A stretch of 64,000 nt of DNA from Pyrinomonadaceae bacterium (GCA_030841085.1 JAVEDP010000041.1:362283-426282); one strand, 5' to 3'. Shown: positions 36,238 to 45,549, numbered from the stretch's first letter. Numbers and translations: made by a program. Notes: a model not told the origin generated them from the sequence alone.

Positions 36238-37263
36238 TCAGCGGTCGGTGAGAGCCGTCTCGGCGGTTGTTTTTCGACCGCCGAAACTCTCCAATGCTCG
36301 ACGGGAGATTTTGGAAGCCAAACGGCAAACTGAAACTATTGAATTCAAGGCATCTCCATCAAAAGCTAGTATGAACTGATCAGAATTTGTTAACGCGTCC
36401 TTAATATGCCGGAGGTCACCAGAAGAAAGGTGGACATCGATCGATTCCTTGTTGAGACTGCTCGCAAACCATCGTTCGACGTCGCTTTGTGTGAGAAACT
36501 CGGATCGCTGATTGCGAAAACGCGGACTCATTGAGTCATACCAGCTTGCCAATGAATGCTCAGAAAGTAGATCGACTTCACCTCTGGCAAAGTTCTCTTC
36601 CTGCTGCACCAAGGCAGTCGAGATCGTGCTCAGCTGAGGGAAAAGGCGCCTAAGAGCTTTTAGGGTTGGCTGGCCCGCCAAGGCACCTACGACATCCTTT
36701 CTACGAATATCTGCCAAATGCCTGAGTCTTCTTCGAGTATCTACAACCAGAATCAGAACGGGACCACCAACCAAGTCGAGAAAATGCAAATAGGCGAAGA
36801 GCATCGGAATTGAGATGTAGGCCCCGTCTTTCAGGTTAACAGCCAGCAGAATCTGACGTTCAGGACTACGGCGAGCATCACCCAAAATTTCGATAAGGTT
36901 ACGCCAGCTTCCTTTTTGTGAAAAAAGATAGTCATCATGGAGATCGGCGACCGAAAGAAAGTCTTCCGTTTTCGATTCCGCAACAATCTCTTGCAGTTCG
37001 ATCTCAAAGTCTTTGATCTTTAGCTTCTTGATTCGGTCAAAGATTGTCGGGTAGAGCGCAGCTACCAGGAGAAGGACCGAGGCCCATACCATGATGAGAG
37101 CGGAGGTAGTCGATATCGGCGGAGATCCGATCAGTTTTAGGAACGCATACCACCCAGCGGTCAAAACCGCTAAGATTGGTAGAAGCCTCAGAAAGAGAAG
37201 CCGCGCAATATCCTGCAACGGTCGCTTTATGAATCGCCAACTTTTCGTCATATCAAGCTTCAT
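36238..37263 (-). CDS. Hypothetical membrane protein with two N-terminal helices
   Basis: A 341-residue protein with two membrane segments (about residues 20-45, 'LLFLRLLPILAVLTAGWYAF', and 50-72, 'ALIMVWASVLLLVAALY') followed by a soluble, probably cytoplasmic part of about 270 residues. No motif identifies a known enzyme; stretches such as 'DFEIELQEIVAESKTEDFL' and 'RRLRHLADIRRKDVVGAL' are charged and helical. It could be a regulatory or scaffolding protein. The two candidate starts (37263 and 37251) cannot be separated by ribosome-binding site. It lies between the racemase-like gene and mutL on the same strand. Confidence 0.5.
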   Translation of the reverse strand: MKLDMTKSWRFIKRPLQDIARLLFLRLLPILAVLTAGWYAFLKLIGSPPISTTSALIMVWASVLLLVAALYPTIFDRIKKLKIKDFEIELQEIVAESKTEDFLSVADLHDDYLFSQKGSWRNLIEILGDARRSPERQILLAVNLKDGAYISIPMLFAYLHFLDLVGGPVLILVVDTRRRLRHLADIRRKDVVGALAGQPTLKALRRLFPQLSTISTALVQQEENFARGEVDLLSEHSLASWYDSMSPRFRNQRSEFLTQSDVERWFASSLNKESIDVHLSSGDLRHIKDALTNSDQFILAFDGDALNSIVSVCRLASKISRRALESFGGRKTTAETALTDR

Positions 37264-37348
37264 AAAGTCAAACTAAGGAAATTCTATCGTCAGTCGTGAG
37301 ATAATAGAGCTATTGCGATTTGATACCAAGGTATTACAGCACTTTCGC

Positions 37349-39439
37349 TCAAATCCGGTGGAAGCCTTTGAGAATATCGCGAGTGGCGAGGCGAAGAATA
37401 ACCGGGCGACCGTGCGGGCAGGTTGTTGGCGAAGAGGTTTTCAAAAGCCGATCAATTAGCCAGCGCATTTTTTCCGGCGTTAGCGGCATGTTCACCTTGA
37501 TCGCCGCATGACAAGCAAGCGAGGCGGCGATGTCATCACGCAAAGTCTCGCGCGCGCTTCCCTTCTTTTCCGCATCGACTGTGTCCAGGATTTCCGCCAG
37601 CATGTTGCGCGCTTCGCCGGCAGGCAAATCGGCGGGCGCCGCTTTAATCGCGACGGTGCGGCCGGATAGACGCATCAAGTCGAAACCATAACTCTCGAGT
37701 TCGGCCGCGACGGTGTCGAACACGGCGGCCTGCGCCGGCGTTAGATCGAAAGTTTCGGGAATCAAAAGCTGCTGCGATTCTGAGGTGCGTGCGGATTCTC
37801 GCGCGCGATACTTGTCAAACAAGATTCGTTCGTGGGCCACGTGCTGATCGATTAGCAGCAGACCTTCATCGTCGGTGGCGATGATGAAACTCTCATCGAG
37901 CTGGCCCAGCGGGCGAATGTTGGTTGACAACGATTCGAGGGAAACTTCGCGAGCAAACTTGTCAGCGGAGGCGAGCGGCGGCAACGAAACTGACAAGCCC
38001 TCGCCAACGGTCGGGCTACCGCCCCGATCACTGGAGCCGCCAGGTACCTCCGATCCGCCCGCTGACGCAGGCGGCTCTGACAAACCTTCCACATCGATCT
38101 CAATCGGCGCATCGGGACTGACTGTTTGCGCCGCCAATTCCTGACGCATGATTGCGTCGAGGTCGCGCACCGTGTTCGGCTTATCCGCTCCAGACGAATC
38201 CAACTCATCCAACGACATGTCGTCATGCGGAAAAGAAGAATCGACAAAGTCAATACGTGGCTGCGACGCGGGTTCATCCGCGCGCGAATCCACGAAGCCG
38301 GAAAGACTCCCAGGCGGCGCTGGATTAACTACTGCCGCGTTAACCGAAGTCTGACTCGCCGCTGCAGACATACTGTTCACATCCCGGTCGGAATCGTTTT
38401 CAATGAATGCCGTCGGTTCTTGTTGCAAGGATTCCGCGCGCACAAAGCCGGCGCTTGCCAACGCGGATCGCACCGCTTCGCGCACCGCGTCGGCAACGGC
38501 GGCCGCGCGGCGAAACCTGACTTCCGTCTTCGCCGGGTGAACGTTGACGTCGACCTCTTCCAGCGGTATTTCGATGAACAAAAGCGCAGCCGGATAGACG
38601 CCGTGCGGCAGCACCGACCGGTAACCTTCCGAAAGAGCGCGCGCGATCAACCGGTCTCTGACGAACCGGCCATTCACAAACAGGTACTGCGCATCGCGCG
38701 AGGTGCGGCGATCGCGCGGCGCCGAAACAAATCCGACCACGCGCGCCACCTGTGGACTGCCGCCATTCACCTCAAGCAGGTTATCGAGAAACTCGGCGCC
38801 AAAAATCTGGTAGGCGCGCTCGCGTAAATCCTTGGCCGGCGCGGCGCGCAAAACCTCGCGACCGCTGTTCGTAAGCGTGAACGCAATTTCGGGATGGGCC
38901 AATGCATAGTGCGTCACCAGATTCGTGAGATGAAAACTTTCCGTGGCTTCGGAACGCAAAAACTTTCGACGCGCGGGCACGTTGAAGAAAAGGTCGCGCA
39001 CGGCGATCGTCGTCCCGCGCGGATGCGCTGCGTCTTTCACGTCGCGCATCTTGCCGCCTTCAATTACGACACGTGTTGCGGCGGACGCTGCCTCGGTTTT
39101 GGTTGTCAGTTCGACGCGGGCTACGGAAGCTATCGACGCCAGGGCCTCGCCGCGGAACCCGAGCGTGGCAATCGCGGTGAGATCTTCAGAGTTGCTGATC
39201 TTGGAAGTCGCATGCCTTTCAAAGGCAAGCACGGCATCGTCGCGGACCATGCCTTCGCCGTTGTCGGAAACTTTCAGCAGGCGGCGGCCACCGCTTTCGA
39301 CATCGAGCGTGACGCTGGTTGCACCCGCATCAATCGCGTTCTCGACTAGTTCCTTGGCTACCGACGCCGGGCGCTCAACAACTTCGCCGGCAGCGATTTG
39401 ATTTGAAAGATGGTCGGGAAGGACGCGGATTTTGGACAT
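37349..39439 (-). CDS. mutL: DNA mismatch repair protein MutL
   Basis: MutL links mismatch recognition by MutS to strand excision. The N-terminal GHKL ATPase (about residues 1-330) shows 'IAAGEVVERPASVAKELVEN', 'DNGEGM' and 'FRGEALASIASVA'. A long polar linker (about 340-490) joins the C-terminal dimerisation/endonuclease domain. There, the endonuclease motif DQHAxxExxxxE appears as 'DQHVAHERILFD', with a final Asp rather than Glu, and the C-terminal zinc-site 'CPHGRPVI' is intact, so it is probably an endonuclease-type MutL as expected outside the E. coli methyl-directed group. Length 696 is normal for such types. No mutS in the window. Confidence 0.96.
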   Translation of the reverse strand: MSKIRVLPDHLSNQIAAGEVVERPASVAKELVENAIDAGATSVTLDVESGGRRLLKVSDNGEGMVRDDAVLAFERHATSKISNSEDLTAIATLGFRGEALASIASVARVELTTKTEAASAATRVVIEGGKMRDVKDAAHPRGTTIAVRDLFFNVPARRKFLRSEATESFHLTNLVTHYALAHPEIAFTLTNSGREVLRAAPAKDLRERAYQIFGAEFLDNLLEVNGGSPQVARVVGFVSAPRDRRTSRDAQYLFVNGRFVRDRLIARALSEGYRSVLPHGVYPAALLFIEIPLEEVDVNVHPAKTEVRFRRAAAVADAVREAVRSALASAGFVRAESLQQEPTAFIENDSDRDVNSMSAAASQTSVNAAVVNPAPPGSLSGFVDSRADEPASQPRIDFVDSSFPHDDMSLDELDSSGADKPNTVRDLDAIMRQELAAQTVSPDAPIEIDVEGLSEPPASAGGSEVPGGSSDRGGSPTVGEGLSVSLPPLASADKFAREVSLESLSTNIRPLGQLDESFIIATDDEGLLLIDQHVAHERILFDKYRARESARTSESQQLLIPETFDLTPAQAAVFDTVAAELESYGFDLMRLSGRTVAIKAAPADLPAGEARNMLAEILDTVDAEKKGSARETLRDDIAASLACHAAIKVNMPLTPEKMRWLIDRLLKTSSPTTCPHGRPVILRLATRDILKGFHRI

Positions 39440-39443
39440 TATC

Positions 39444-39630
39444 GTGGGTAGTTGTTAGCGGTAAGTTGTTAGTTATTCAAAGGAACTGATAAGAGAGATT
39501 TTCCATTCGCCATTTACCATTTTTCATTTGTCATCGTCGAACTAAGTCGGAAGGCAGTCGTTGTTCAAAGGTTACAATTCGCTAGCGCAACTAATGAAAA
39601 ATGAGAAATGGAAAATGATAAATGGTAAAT
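39444..39630. repeat. Heptamer arrays, including an inverted pair
   Basis: The 39444-39476 stretch reads AGTTGTT, AGCGGTA, AGTTGTT, AGTTATT in 7-bp steps. After it come inverted arms 39497-39535 (CCATTCG, CCATTTA, CCATTTT, TCATTTG) and 39594-39630 (AAATGAG, AAATGGA, AAATGAT, AAATGGT). The whole lies between mutL and bshC, two co-directional minus-strand genes, and is almost the entire 229-bp gap. Confidence 0.8.
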
Positions 39631-39668
39631 CTGCAGTACGAACCTGTTGCCCAACCACTGACCGCCCT

Positions 39669-41354
39669 TCACAGATAGACAATCTGATGCTCATTCGATC
39701 CGATATTGATTGCGTTGTAAATCCACTCGACAACGTAACGGCCGTGGCGCGCGAGCAGCGAGGTGATGTTGATGTGGCGCTCCTGCAAAGCCTTGTGCGG
39801 ATAGAGTTGGTCAAAGGCGCGTTGCAGTTGCCGGTGCGCGGCTTCGTCGCGCGTCATCTGCGCGCGGTGAAAGCGCGTGCGCAAGCCTTCAAGTTGATAG
39901 TTGATCTTGCGCCGCCCGGTTTCCAGCGCGTCCGCTAAAGTCGGATCGATCGTGCGCAGTTGCTCCCGCAACTTATCAAGCTCGCTGTTGACCGATTCTT
40001 CAGTCGCGCCAAAACTTCTTGCCGTATCGGCGCCGAGATGCTCCTCAACAACGCGCGCCAAAACACTTTCGGCGCCCGCGAATAAATCGACCAGACTCAA
40101 ACCATAACGTTCGAGCACGCGCCCGGTGTGCGACTCAATCATCGTCAAACTCGCGCGTGGCAGGATGGGCGTCGCCGGCCTTTCGAGTATCCGATAAACT
40201 TCGGCGGTTTGTGCGAAGTATGCAATCTCTGCGGCGCCGCCGTAATACGCAATGCTCGGCAGCAAGTAATCCTGGACCACCGCACGCAACGTGACATTTG
40301 GACTGAATCGCTCCGGTTGGGCCAAGGCCATTTGCGCCAGTTCGTCAGCAGTGTGCTCCTCGTCGTTGCGCTTGGTTGTGTACTTTCCAGTTGACGTGCG
40401 AACTAATGCATGTCGCGCGCCCGTCGCGTCGTGGAGGAACAATGGAAATGAATTTTCAGAAGGCGTTACTTGCGCGTGATAGCCGGCCTCGATCAACCTT
40501 TGGCTGCGCGTTTCGATTGCCGTGGCAATCCCGTGCGCGCGCGACGCCGCCTGCGAATACAAGGGCGCTGCCAATTTCTTCAACCGCGGATCAAGTGGAT
40601 CGAGCAGTATCAACCCGTGTCCGCCCAGCAATGCCGTGAGCATGCGCGCAAAAGCTTCGCCGTATGAGCGGCCCGGTCGCCACGCGTCGCGCAAGACTGC
40701 TTCAAGATCGGGCGTGAATTCGGACACGGGAAGTAGTTCAAGCACTTGATCTACAACCGCATTGATCGACTCGTTGATGACAACGCGACCAACCGGCTGT
40801 CCTTCCGTATGGACGTCGCCGGGTACTTCGACATGCGCCAGACGACAATCGCGGCCGATGAATTCGGCCCTGGCAACTTCAGGAAAGTCGTGATCTTCGG
40901 TGGCGATCCAAAAGACTGGAACGGTTTTGGTTTTGCGTTGCGTCAAGCAACCTGCCAGTTTTACGGCCGACAGCGCCTTGTAAATTGTGTAGAGCGGACC
41001 GGTGAACAATCCGGCTTGTTGTCCCGACACCGCCGCAAGGCAATCGGCGTCGCGCAGCATTTCAATATTCTTGATGGTGGCTTCGCCGGCGCCCCAGGCC
41101 GCATTCATATCGAGCAACGCGTCACAAAGTTGCTTGCGATCGGTCTGGTAAGCAGCGAGCACATCGGGCGCGCGTGCCGGCAGCTCATGATGAAACTTTA
41201 CCGCTGAAGGATAAAACTCGCGCAGCGCCAACGGATCGCGCAGATAGTCAAGAAACAGACGCGTCTGCTGCGGCACGGTTTCAAACGACAGACTTTCTAC
41301 GCGTAGTCCGGATTCTTCAGGCGTGCTGTAACAGGCAGGTTCGGCGGTGCTCAA
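39669..41354 (-). CDS. bshC: Bacillithiol biosynthesis cysteine-adding enzyme BshC
   Basis: BshC adds Cys to glucosaminyl-malate, the last step of bacillithiol synthesis. The family hallmark 'VSGQQAGLFTGPLYTIYKAL' is present, along with 'VFWIATEDHDFPEVA' and 'VFWIATEDHD'-type active-site surroundings. A long coiled-coil segment lies near the C-terminus. The TTG at 41354 is chosen as the start: GAGGAG lies 9 bp upstream, and it leaves 26 bp to the upstream aldolase gene instead of the overlap implied by the track's 41435. This gives 561 residues. The gene is downstream of the DapA-like gene and probably co-transcribed with it. The other bsh genes are not in the window. Confidence 0.92.
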   Translation of the reverse strand: MSTAEPACYSTPEESGLRVESLSFETVPQQTRLFLDYLRDPLALREFYPSAVKFHHELPARAPDVLAAYQTDRKQLCDALLDMNAAWGAGEATIKNIEMLRDADCLAAVSGQQAGLFTGPLYTIYKALSAVKLAGCLTQRKTKTVPVFWIATEDHDFPEVARAEFIGRDCRLAHVEVPGDVHTEGQPVGRVVINESINAVVDQVLELLPVSEFTPDLEAVLRDAWRPGRSYGEAFARMLTALLGGHGLILLDPLDPRLKKLAAPLYSQAASRAHGIATAIETRSQRLIEAGYHAQVTPSENSFPLFLHDATGARHALVRTSTGKYTTKRNDEEHTADELAQMALAQPERFSPNVTLRAVVQDYLLPSIAYYGGAAEIAYFAQTAEVYRILERPATPILPRASLTMIESHTGRVLERYGLSLVDLFAGAESVLARVVEEHLGADTARSFGATEESVNSELDKLREQLRTIDPTLADALETGRRKINYQLEGLRTRFHRAQMTRDEAAHRQLQRAFDQLYPHKALQERHINITSLLARHGRYVVEWIYNAINIGSNEHQIVYL

Positions 41355-41380
41355 TTTGATTTGCTCCTCAGGAAAGCATT

Positions 41381-42319
41381 TTACGCGGGCGAAGCGGCTT
41401 CGGCTAGCAGGGCTTGCTCGGCGGCGTCCAGACAACGTTGAACTTCAGCACACGCATGGTTGTCAGGCGCACGCAACGGCGCTCGCACGTGACCGCCAAC
41501 ATAGCCGCTCATATCGAGCGCTGCTTTCAAACCGCCAATGCCAAAACGGGTGGTGACTGCCTCGGCCAGCGGCGTGAGACCGCTCTGCAAACGCTGGCTG
41601 CGTTTCATGTCGCCTGATGTCGCCGCGCTGAAAATCTCCAGGCAAAGTTCCGGAGCGACACAGCCGACGGCGAGAATTGCGCCGCACGCGCCCGCACCTA
41701 ACGCTTCGCGCAAAACTGTTCCATTCCCGGTGAGTACTGCGAAATCATTGTGTGCAAGCTTAATGGTTTCCCGCAAAGCCGCGATGTCGTTCGAGCTGTC
41801 CTTGATGCCAATAATATTTGGATGTTCGCCGAGTGCCGCAGCCGTTGCTGGTTCGATCTTTATTCCAGTCAATGCCGGCATTGAGTAAAGAATCAACGGG
41901 ACAGGTGCCGCGTCGGCAACGGCGCGGTAATGTTCCAGAAGTGCGTCTTGAGTAATTGCGGCGCGATAAAAGTGCGGCGTAATGACAAGTACCGCGTCAA
42001 CCGCGACAGCGGTGTTGAGTATTTCAATTTCCCGAATCGTGCCGCGCGTGCTTTGTTGGCCCACACCCGCGATAAACAAGCGGTTCGAAGGGACAGCATC
42101 TCGAGCGGCTGCTATCACCTGCAGTTGCTCGTCTTCATCAAGATTGACGCGCTCGCCAGTTGAACCGAGCACGACGTAACCGGCAATCGACGTCTCGTTC
42201 CATTTCAAGATGTTGGAACGCAGACCGGAGAGATCCACGGCGCTGTCGCTTTTGAACGGCGTCGTGATCGGCAACAGCACGCCGCAGAGCTTGTCAGGAC
42301 TTTTGAGATCTGACTTCAA
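41381..42319 (-). CDS. DapA-family aldolase (dihydrodipicolinate synthase or 4-hydroxy-2-oxoglutarate aldolase-like)
   Basis: The DapA family makes Schiff bases between a catalytic Lys and a keto acid. The 312-residue TIM barrel has the substrate loop 'GYVVLGSTGERVNLDEDE', the active-site Tyr region 'LILYSMPALTGIKIE', and the Schiff-base Lys in 'IIGIKDSSND'. Compared with DapA (GTTGE) the loop reads 'GSTGE', which fits HOGA-like or sugar-acid aldolases better, so lysine biosynthesis is not certain. The start is TTG at 42319; no ATG is available in frame nearby. bshC follows 26 bp downstream. Confidence 0.82.
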   Translation of the reverse strand: MKSDLKSPDKLCGVLLPITTPFKSDSAVDLSGLRSNILKWNETSIAGYVVLGSTGERVNLDEDEQLQVIAAARDAVPSNRLFIAGVGQQSTRGTIREIEILNTAVAVDAVLVITPHFYRAAITQDALLEHYRAVADAAPVPLILYSMPALTGIKIEPATAAALGEHPNIIGIKDSSNDIAALRETIKLAHNDFAVLTGNGTVLREALGAGACGAILAVGCVAPELCLEIFSAATSGDMKRSQRLQSGLTPLAEAVTTRFGIGGLKAALDMSGYVGGHVRAPLRAPDNHACAEVQRCLDAAEQALLAEAASPA

Positions 42320-42374
42320 GTCGCATCCGTTTGAGCAAGGATTTTTCGAAACGCGGCATTATAACAGTCTTAGC

Positions 42375-42449
42375 ATTGCCGATTGCCAATTGCCGATTGA
42401 TTCTATCCCTGGCCGCCAATCGACAATCGGCAATTGGCAATCGGCAATA
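42375..42449. repeat. Inverted pair of heptamer arrays (ATTGCCA/ATTGCCG)
   Basis: Left arm 42375-42399 is ATTGCCG, ATTGCCA, ATTGCCG, ATTG. Right arm about 42417-42449 is the reverse complement (AATCGAC, AATCGGC, AATTGGC, AATCGGC, AAT). It separates the 42.5-51 kb gene cluster terminator from the aldolase gene. Confidence 0.85.
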
Positions 42450-42454
42450 AGAAA

Positions 42455-42486
42455 AGAGGCCGCCTTTCGAAAAAGACGACCTCTCA
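42455..42486 (-). terminator. Intrinsic terminator of the 42.5-51 kb gene run
   Basis: In the minus direction GAGGTCGTCTTT, loop TTCG, AAAGGCGGCCTC gives a fully paired 12-bp stem (with G-U pairs) closed by a UUCG tetraloop and followed by TTTTCTT. It lies 20 bp past the stop of the last gene and marks the 3' end of the cluster. Confidence 0.9.
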
Positions 42487-42507
42487 CACGCGCCCGCCCG
42501 CGAACAA

Positions 42508-44136
42508 TTAATGACAGCTGTTCAACTTAAACTTTGCAATGCTCGTGCGCCAATTGAAGACTCCGTTAGTGCCCTGAAACTCCGTCGTGAACCAGAAAGT
42601 ACAGTCGTCCACCGGATCGACTGTCAAGCCGCTATAGTCTCCCCAACGGGATAGATGGGTGGATGACGTATCCTGAATTCCACCTCCCGCCTTGATCACG
42701 GTTTCAACTCCCATAATTCCCGGCGGATCATTTGGAGCGCGTGCAGTAAATGCGACGCCCGGTTTTTGACCGTTGCCCGTTATGTTATAGGCCACCGCTA
42801 TATTTCCCATCTTGTCCATGGCGATGCTTCCCATCCACCGATGCGTTGCATCGGGCGAGAATGTGCCCTGTTGAAAGATGGTAGGCTGGGGCGCGTTTGG
42901 ATTACGAATTTCGTACCAGCGCACGGCGGTCCGTCCGGTTGGTGGTCCAATGTCGACCGAGTGGTTTAGCACCAGGGACTCGGTCGTAGGGAACTTGCGA
43001 TAAGCCAGACGAAACATCAAACGTTCGCCCAACGAATCAAGCTGGCGGGACGTGCCCGGCTGCGGCAAGCAGGTTCCTCCAGTTCCGCTGCAGGCCAGAT
43101 TGTATCTAGCAACTGGAATTACCGCGTCTGGTTGGCGCGTTGGGCCGACCCCCATCGTGGTGTTGTTCTTGTTTGCGAAGTCCACATGAAACTTCCAAAG
43201 TAGTAATGTGTTGGGCGCGGTGCCCAGGCCCACGAAGTAGTTTGGCCTGCCTACCGCTGCGAACTTGCGGCCATCGGTATCGGAAGGTTGAATGCCAAAG
43301 AATTGTGGCTGAAGCTGAATGCACTGCTCCTTTGCGCCCGGATTGCCGATAAGCATTTTCCTGCGTTCGTACGCGCAAGCCCGCGAGCCGGAAAGACCCT
43401 CAAACATGTTGTAGGAAAAGTAGTAGGCATCGCGCCAAACGCCCATGTGTGGATAATCGTTGAAGGCCGGCGACTCATATTCGTAGCGATGATACTTGCC
43501 GAGTGCGTCCGAAGTTTCCGACACGGCAATGCACTGCGCGAAGACGCCGCCATTGACCGAGAACTGGGAAAGCACCCAACGATTAGCAACGCGATCATAG
43601 GAAACAATCGGGTCGCCGTCGTTGGTTTCTTCACAGGGCACCTTAGTTGTCGGGCTGCCGCCCAAACCTTGCCATAAGAATTTTCCCTTGATTGGGCCAA
43701 GCAGGCGATTGCCGGTAGCTTTGTCGAATATCGCAAACGACGTATTTACCCATTGCACAAACTGCGTTCGGCCCACTGCTCCCGAGGTATCGGGAGGAGC
43801 GTTCTGGACTTGGAAGTTTGGAAAACCATTCCCTATCCCTTCCTTATTCAAACCAATAGTTACCGGGTGCGCGGATCCCGGACTCGATTGCAGCGCGCCA
43901 TCCGGCGAAAGCGCCAGGCTGACTGAAACATTCGGATTCAACCGGATCGGTTTTGCCTCGGGTGGTCCAAGACTGACAGGCTCCGACGGCAAATGCATTT
44001 GGTCGAGCCGCTGCAGTGTCGTGTCGGCTTTCCGTGGCAGGTGTTCCTCGACCGGCCCGACCTGCGCCTGGCTGTTGGAATTGTTCAGAGCTATTACTAA
44101 CAAAGCAGCTAAGAGTGTGACGTTACGTATTCGCAT
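42508..44136 (-). CDS. Secreted protein of unknown function, last gene of the cluster
   Basis: From ATG 44136 (AGGAGG 14 bp upstream) a 542-residue precursor with signal peptide 'TLLAALLVIALNNSNSQAQ' is made; the track's start at 44244 would overlap the upstream gene and is rejected. The mature protein is beta-rich, with motifs like 'WVNTSFAIFDKATGNRL', 'DPIVSYDRVANRWVLSQFS', 'MGSIAMDKMGNIAVAYN' and 'DYSGLTVDPVDDCTFWFT', which look like propeller blades. A region with several Cys suggests disulfides. Similar proteins are common in soil Acidobacteria as I remember them, but no role is known. A terminator follows immediately. Confidence 0.65.
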   Translation of the reverse strand: MRIRNVTLLAALLVIALNNSNSQAQVGPVEEHLPRKADTTLQRLDQMHLPSEPVSLGPPEAKPIRLNPNVSVSLALSPDGALQSSPGSAHPVTIGLNKEGIGNGFPNFQVQNAPPDTSGAVGRTQFVQWVNTSFAIFDKATGNRLLGPIKGKFLWQGLGGSPTTKVPCEETNDGDPIVSYDRVANRWVLSQFSVNGGVFAQCIAVSETSDALGKYHRYEYESPAFNDYPHMGVWRDAYYFSYNMFEGLSGSRACAYERRKMLIGNPGAKEQCIQLQPQFFGIQPSDTDGRKFAAVGRPNYFVGLGTAPNTLLLWKFHVDFANKNNTTMGVGPTRQPDAVIPVARYNLACSGTGGTCLPQPGTSRQLDSLGERLMFRLAYRKFPTTESLVLNHSVDIGPPTGRTAVRWYEIRNPNAPQPTIFQQGTFSPDATHRWMGSIAMDKMGNIAVAYNITGNGQKPGVAFTARAPNDPPGIMGVETVIKAGGGIQDTSSTHLSRWGDYSGLTVDPVDDCTFWFTTEFQGTNGVFNWRTSIAKFKLNSCH

Positions 44137-44210
44137 GGGGTTCTGAGGGCCTCCTGTTGGGAAAGAAGTGAGCGTTCCTAAAAAAAGCAGTTGGTTTTTG
44201 CCGCCGCGGG

Positions 44211-44936
44211 TTAACTGGTCAATGATGCCAGCGGGTCGCCCCACTGCGGTCCAGACAGCGGCCCGCGCAAATGATCGCGATCAAATTCGAGCGTGGCCGC
44301 CTTATAGTCGCTTCCTTGTTTGCGCAAGGCGTCGATGTGTTTGTTGAAAAGCACGTTCACTCGTTCGTGCACCTGTCTGGCATTCAAGCCGTCGGCAAAG
44401 CCGCGATCAATTTCAGAGTCGCATTCGAAAAAAATGTCGGCTGAGTCCAGCAGGAAAGTAAAGTTTTCGTCGTAACCGAAATAAGCGCGGCAACCGTGGC
44501 TTACAAAATCCGGGCCCAGGTCACGCGCTGTTTCGCACGAGATGAAATGAACGATCTTTCCCTGACACTCTTCGGTGCTGTAATTGCCGACGCTGAAAAT
44601 CGGGTCGTAAAAATCGCCGGTATACGAGTCGTAACCACCGTGCCCGACGCCGGTCATGTAAATCACGTGGGGCTTGCGCGCTTCCGGCGCCACGTAAAGG
44701 CGGCGCGCCAACGATTCCTGCGACCGCTTGATTGAGAATCCTTTTTGTTCCAGATAGGGATAAACATTGTCCTGGCGATAGTTGAAGCCGGCTTGCGTGA
44801 TAATTTCGAAAGCCGCATCAATGGCCAGCACCACCATGTCCATTTCAAGCGACACCGATCGTTTTCGAAGTGGCGTGTGGGATGACTTGCGAGGCCGCCG
44901 GTGATTGTTTCCCTTTGCGGGTTGTTTACGAGCCAT
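44211..44936 (-). CDS. Caspase/CHAT-like (clan CD) cysteine peptidase-fold protein
   Basis: The 241-residue protein carries a clan CD-like dyad: His in 'IYMTGVGHGGYDSYTG' and Cys in 'IVHFISCETARDLGPDF', followed by 'CRAYFGYDENFTF', which parallels the (H)GH(G) and (S)ACETG ... AY patterns of CHAT and gingipain-like peptidases. It has a short basic N-terminus ('RKSSHTPLRKR') but no signal peptide, so it should be cytoplasmic. No recognised specificity domain is attached. It sits between the Lys-rich and secreted protein genes of an eight-gene run. Role proposed: cleaving a partner on a signal, as CHAT or metacaspase-type proteins do. Fold assignment is by motif only. ATG with GAGG upstream. 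Confidence 0.6.
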   Translation of the reverse strand: MARKQPAKGNNHRRPRKSSHTPLRKRSVSLEMDMVVLAIDAAFEIITQAGFNYRQDNVYPYLEQKGFSIKRSQESLARRLYVAPEARKPHVIYMTGVGHGGYDSYTGDFYDPIFSVGNYSTEECQGKIVHFISCETARDLGPDFVSHGCRAYFGYDENFTFLLDSADIFFECDSEIDRGFADGLNARQVHERVNVLFNKHIDALRKQGSDYKAATLEFDRDHLRGPLSGPQWGDPLASLTS

Positions 44937-44999
44937 GGTTTGTTCCTCGAGGGCTTATTGCGATCCGCGGGTGAAGCGGACCGATTTGCTAACGCCAGT

Positions 45000-45497
45000 T
45001 CACCGCGGTTTTTTCTTCTTTGATCTCGTTGCGGGCTTTGGTTGTTCCGCCACCATCGCTTTGTTCACCTGGTGATTGATGACTCGCTGTTCAATTTCCA
45101 TCAAGGCGCGGCCGATCGCAGTTTGCGCTTTTACTTCTGCCATGGCGCGTTTCTGATCGAGCAAGCCGGCGCCGAGCATTGCGATTTGAAACTTAGGTTG
45201 TTCCGAGATTCGCTTGGCCACTAGTTCCGCTCGCTGGTCCGGCGATAACTCGGAATAAGTCATCGTCGGCACGTCAGGGTCGACTACCTCGCGCAAGGTG
45301 GCCCAGCCTTTACCATCCGCGCAGTAGCTGGTCGGCAATTCCCACTGGCGTTTCTGAATGGCGCCGCCTGTCTCGAGTCCCCTTTTCTTGCTCGCTCGCT
45401 TTGCCGCAGTTGCGGAGCCGCCCAGCTTCCGCTTCACTGACCTTGCCTTTACTGCTCTTTTCTTAACTGCTTTTTTCTTTGCTGACTTGTTTGCCAT
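45000..45497 (-). CDS. Lys-rich (histone H1-like tail) protein of unknown function
   Basis: From ATG 45497 (AAGGA at 8 bp) a 165-residue protein starts with a strongly basic tail ('KSAKKKAVKKRAVKARSVKR'), then a neutral region ('WATLREVVDPDVPTMTYS') and a helical C-terminal half ending in another basic tail ('RSKKKKPR'). The track start at 45569 would overlap the upstream amidase and is rejected. Basic ends suggest nucleic-acid or membrane-phosphate binding. It is cytoplasmic, without a signal peptide, and lies between the amidase and caspase-like genes. Confidence 0.55.
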   Translation of the reverse strand: MANKSAKKKAVKKRAVKARSVKRKLGGSATAAKRASKKRGLETGGAIQKRQWELPTSYCADGKGWATLREVVDPDVPTMTYSELSPDQRAELVAKRISEQPKFQIAMLGAGLLDQKRAMAEVKAQTAIGRALMEIEQRVINHQVNKAMVAEQPKPATRSKKKKPR

Positions 45498-45549
45498 ATT
45501 CAATTCCTTCCGGCCCTCGCGACGTCGTGCTCCTCCTCCTGAGGTTAGT

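Noticed and set aside
41355-41435. Upstream start for BshC
   Set aside because: It would overlap the aldolase gene by 55 bp; TTG at 41354 has GAGGAG upstream.
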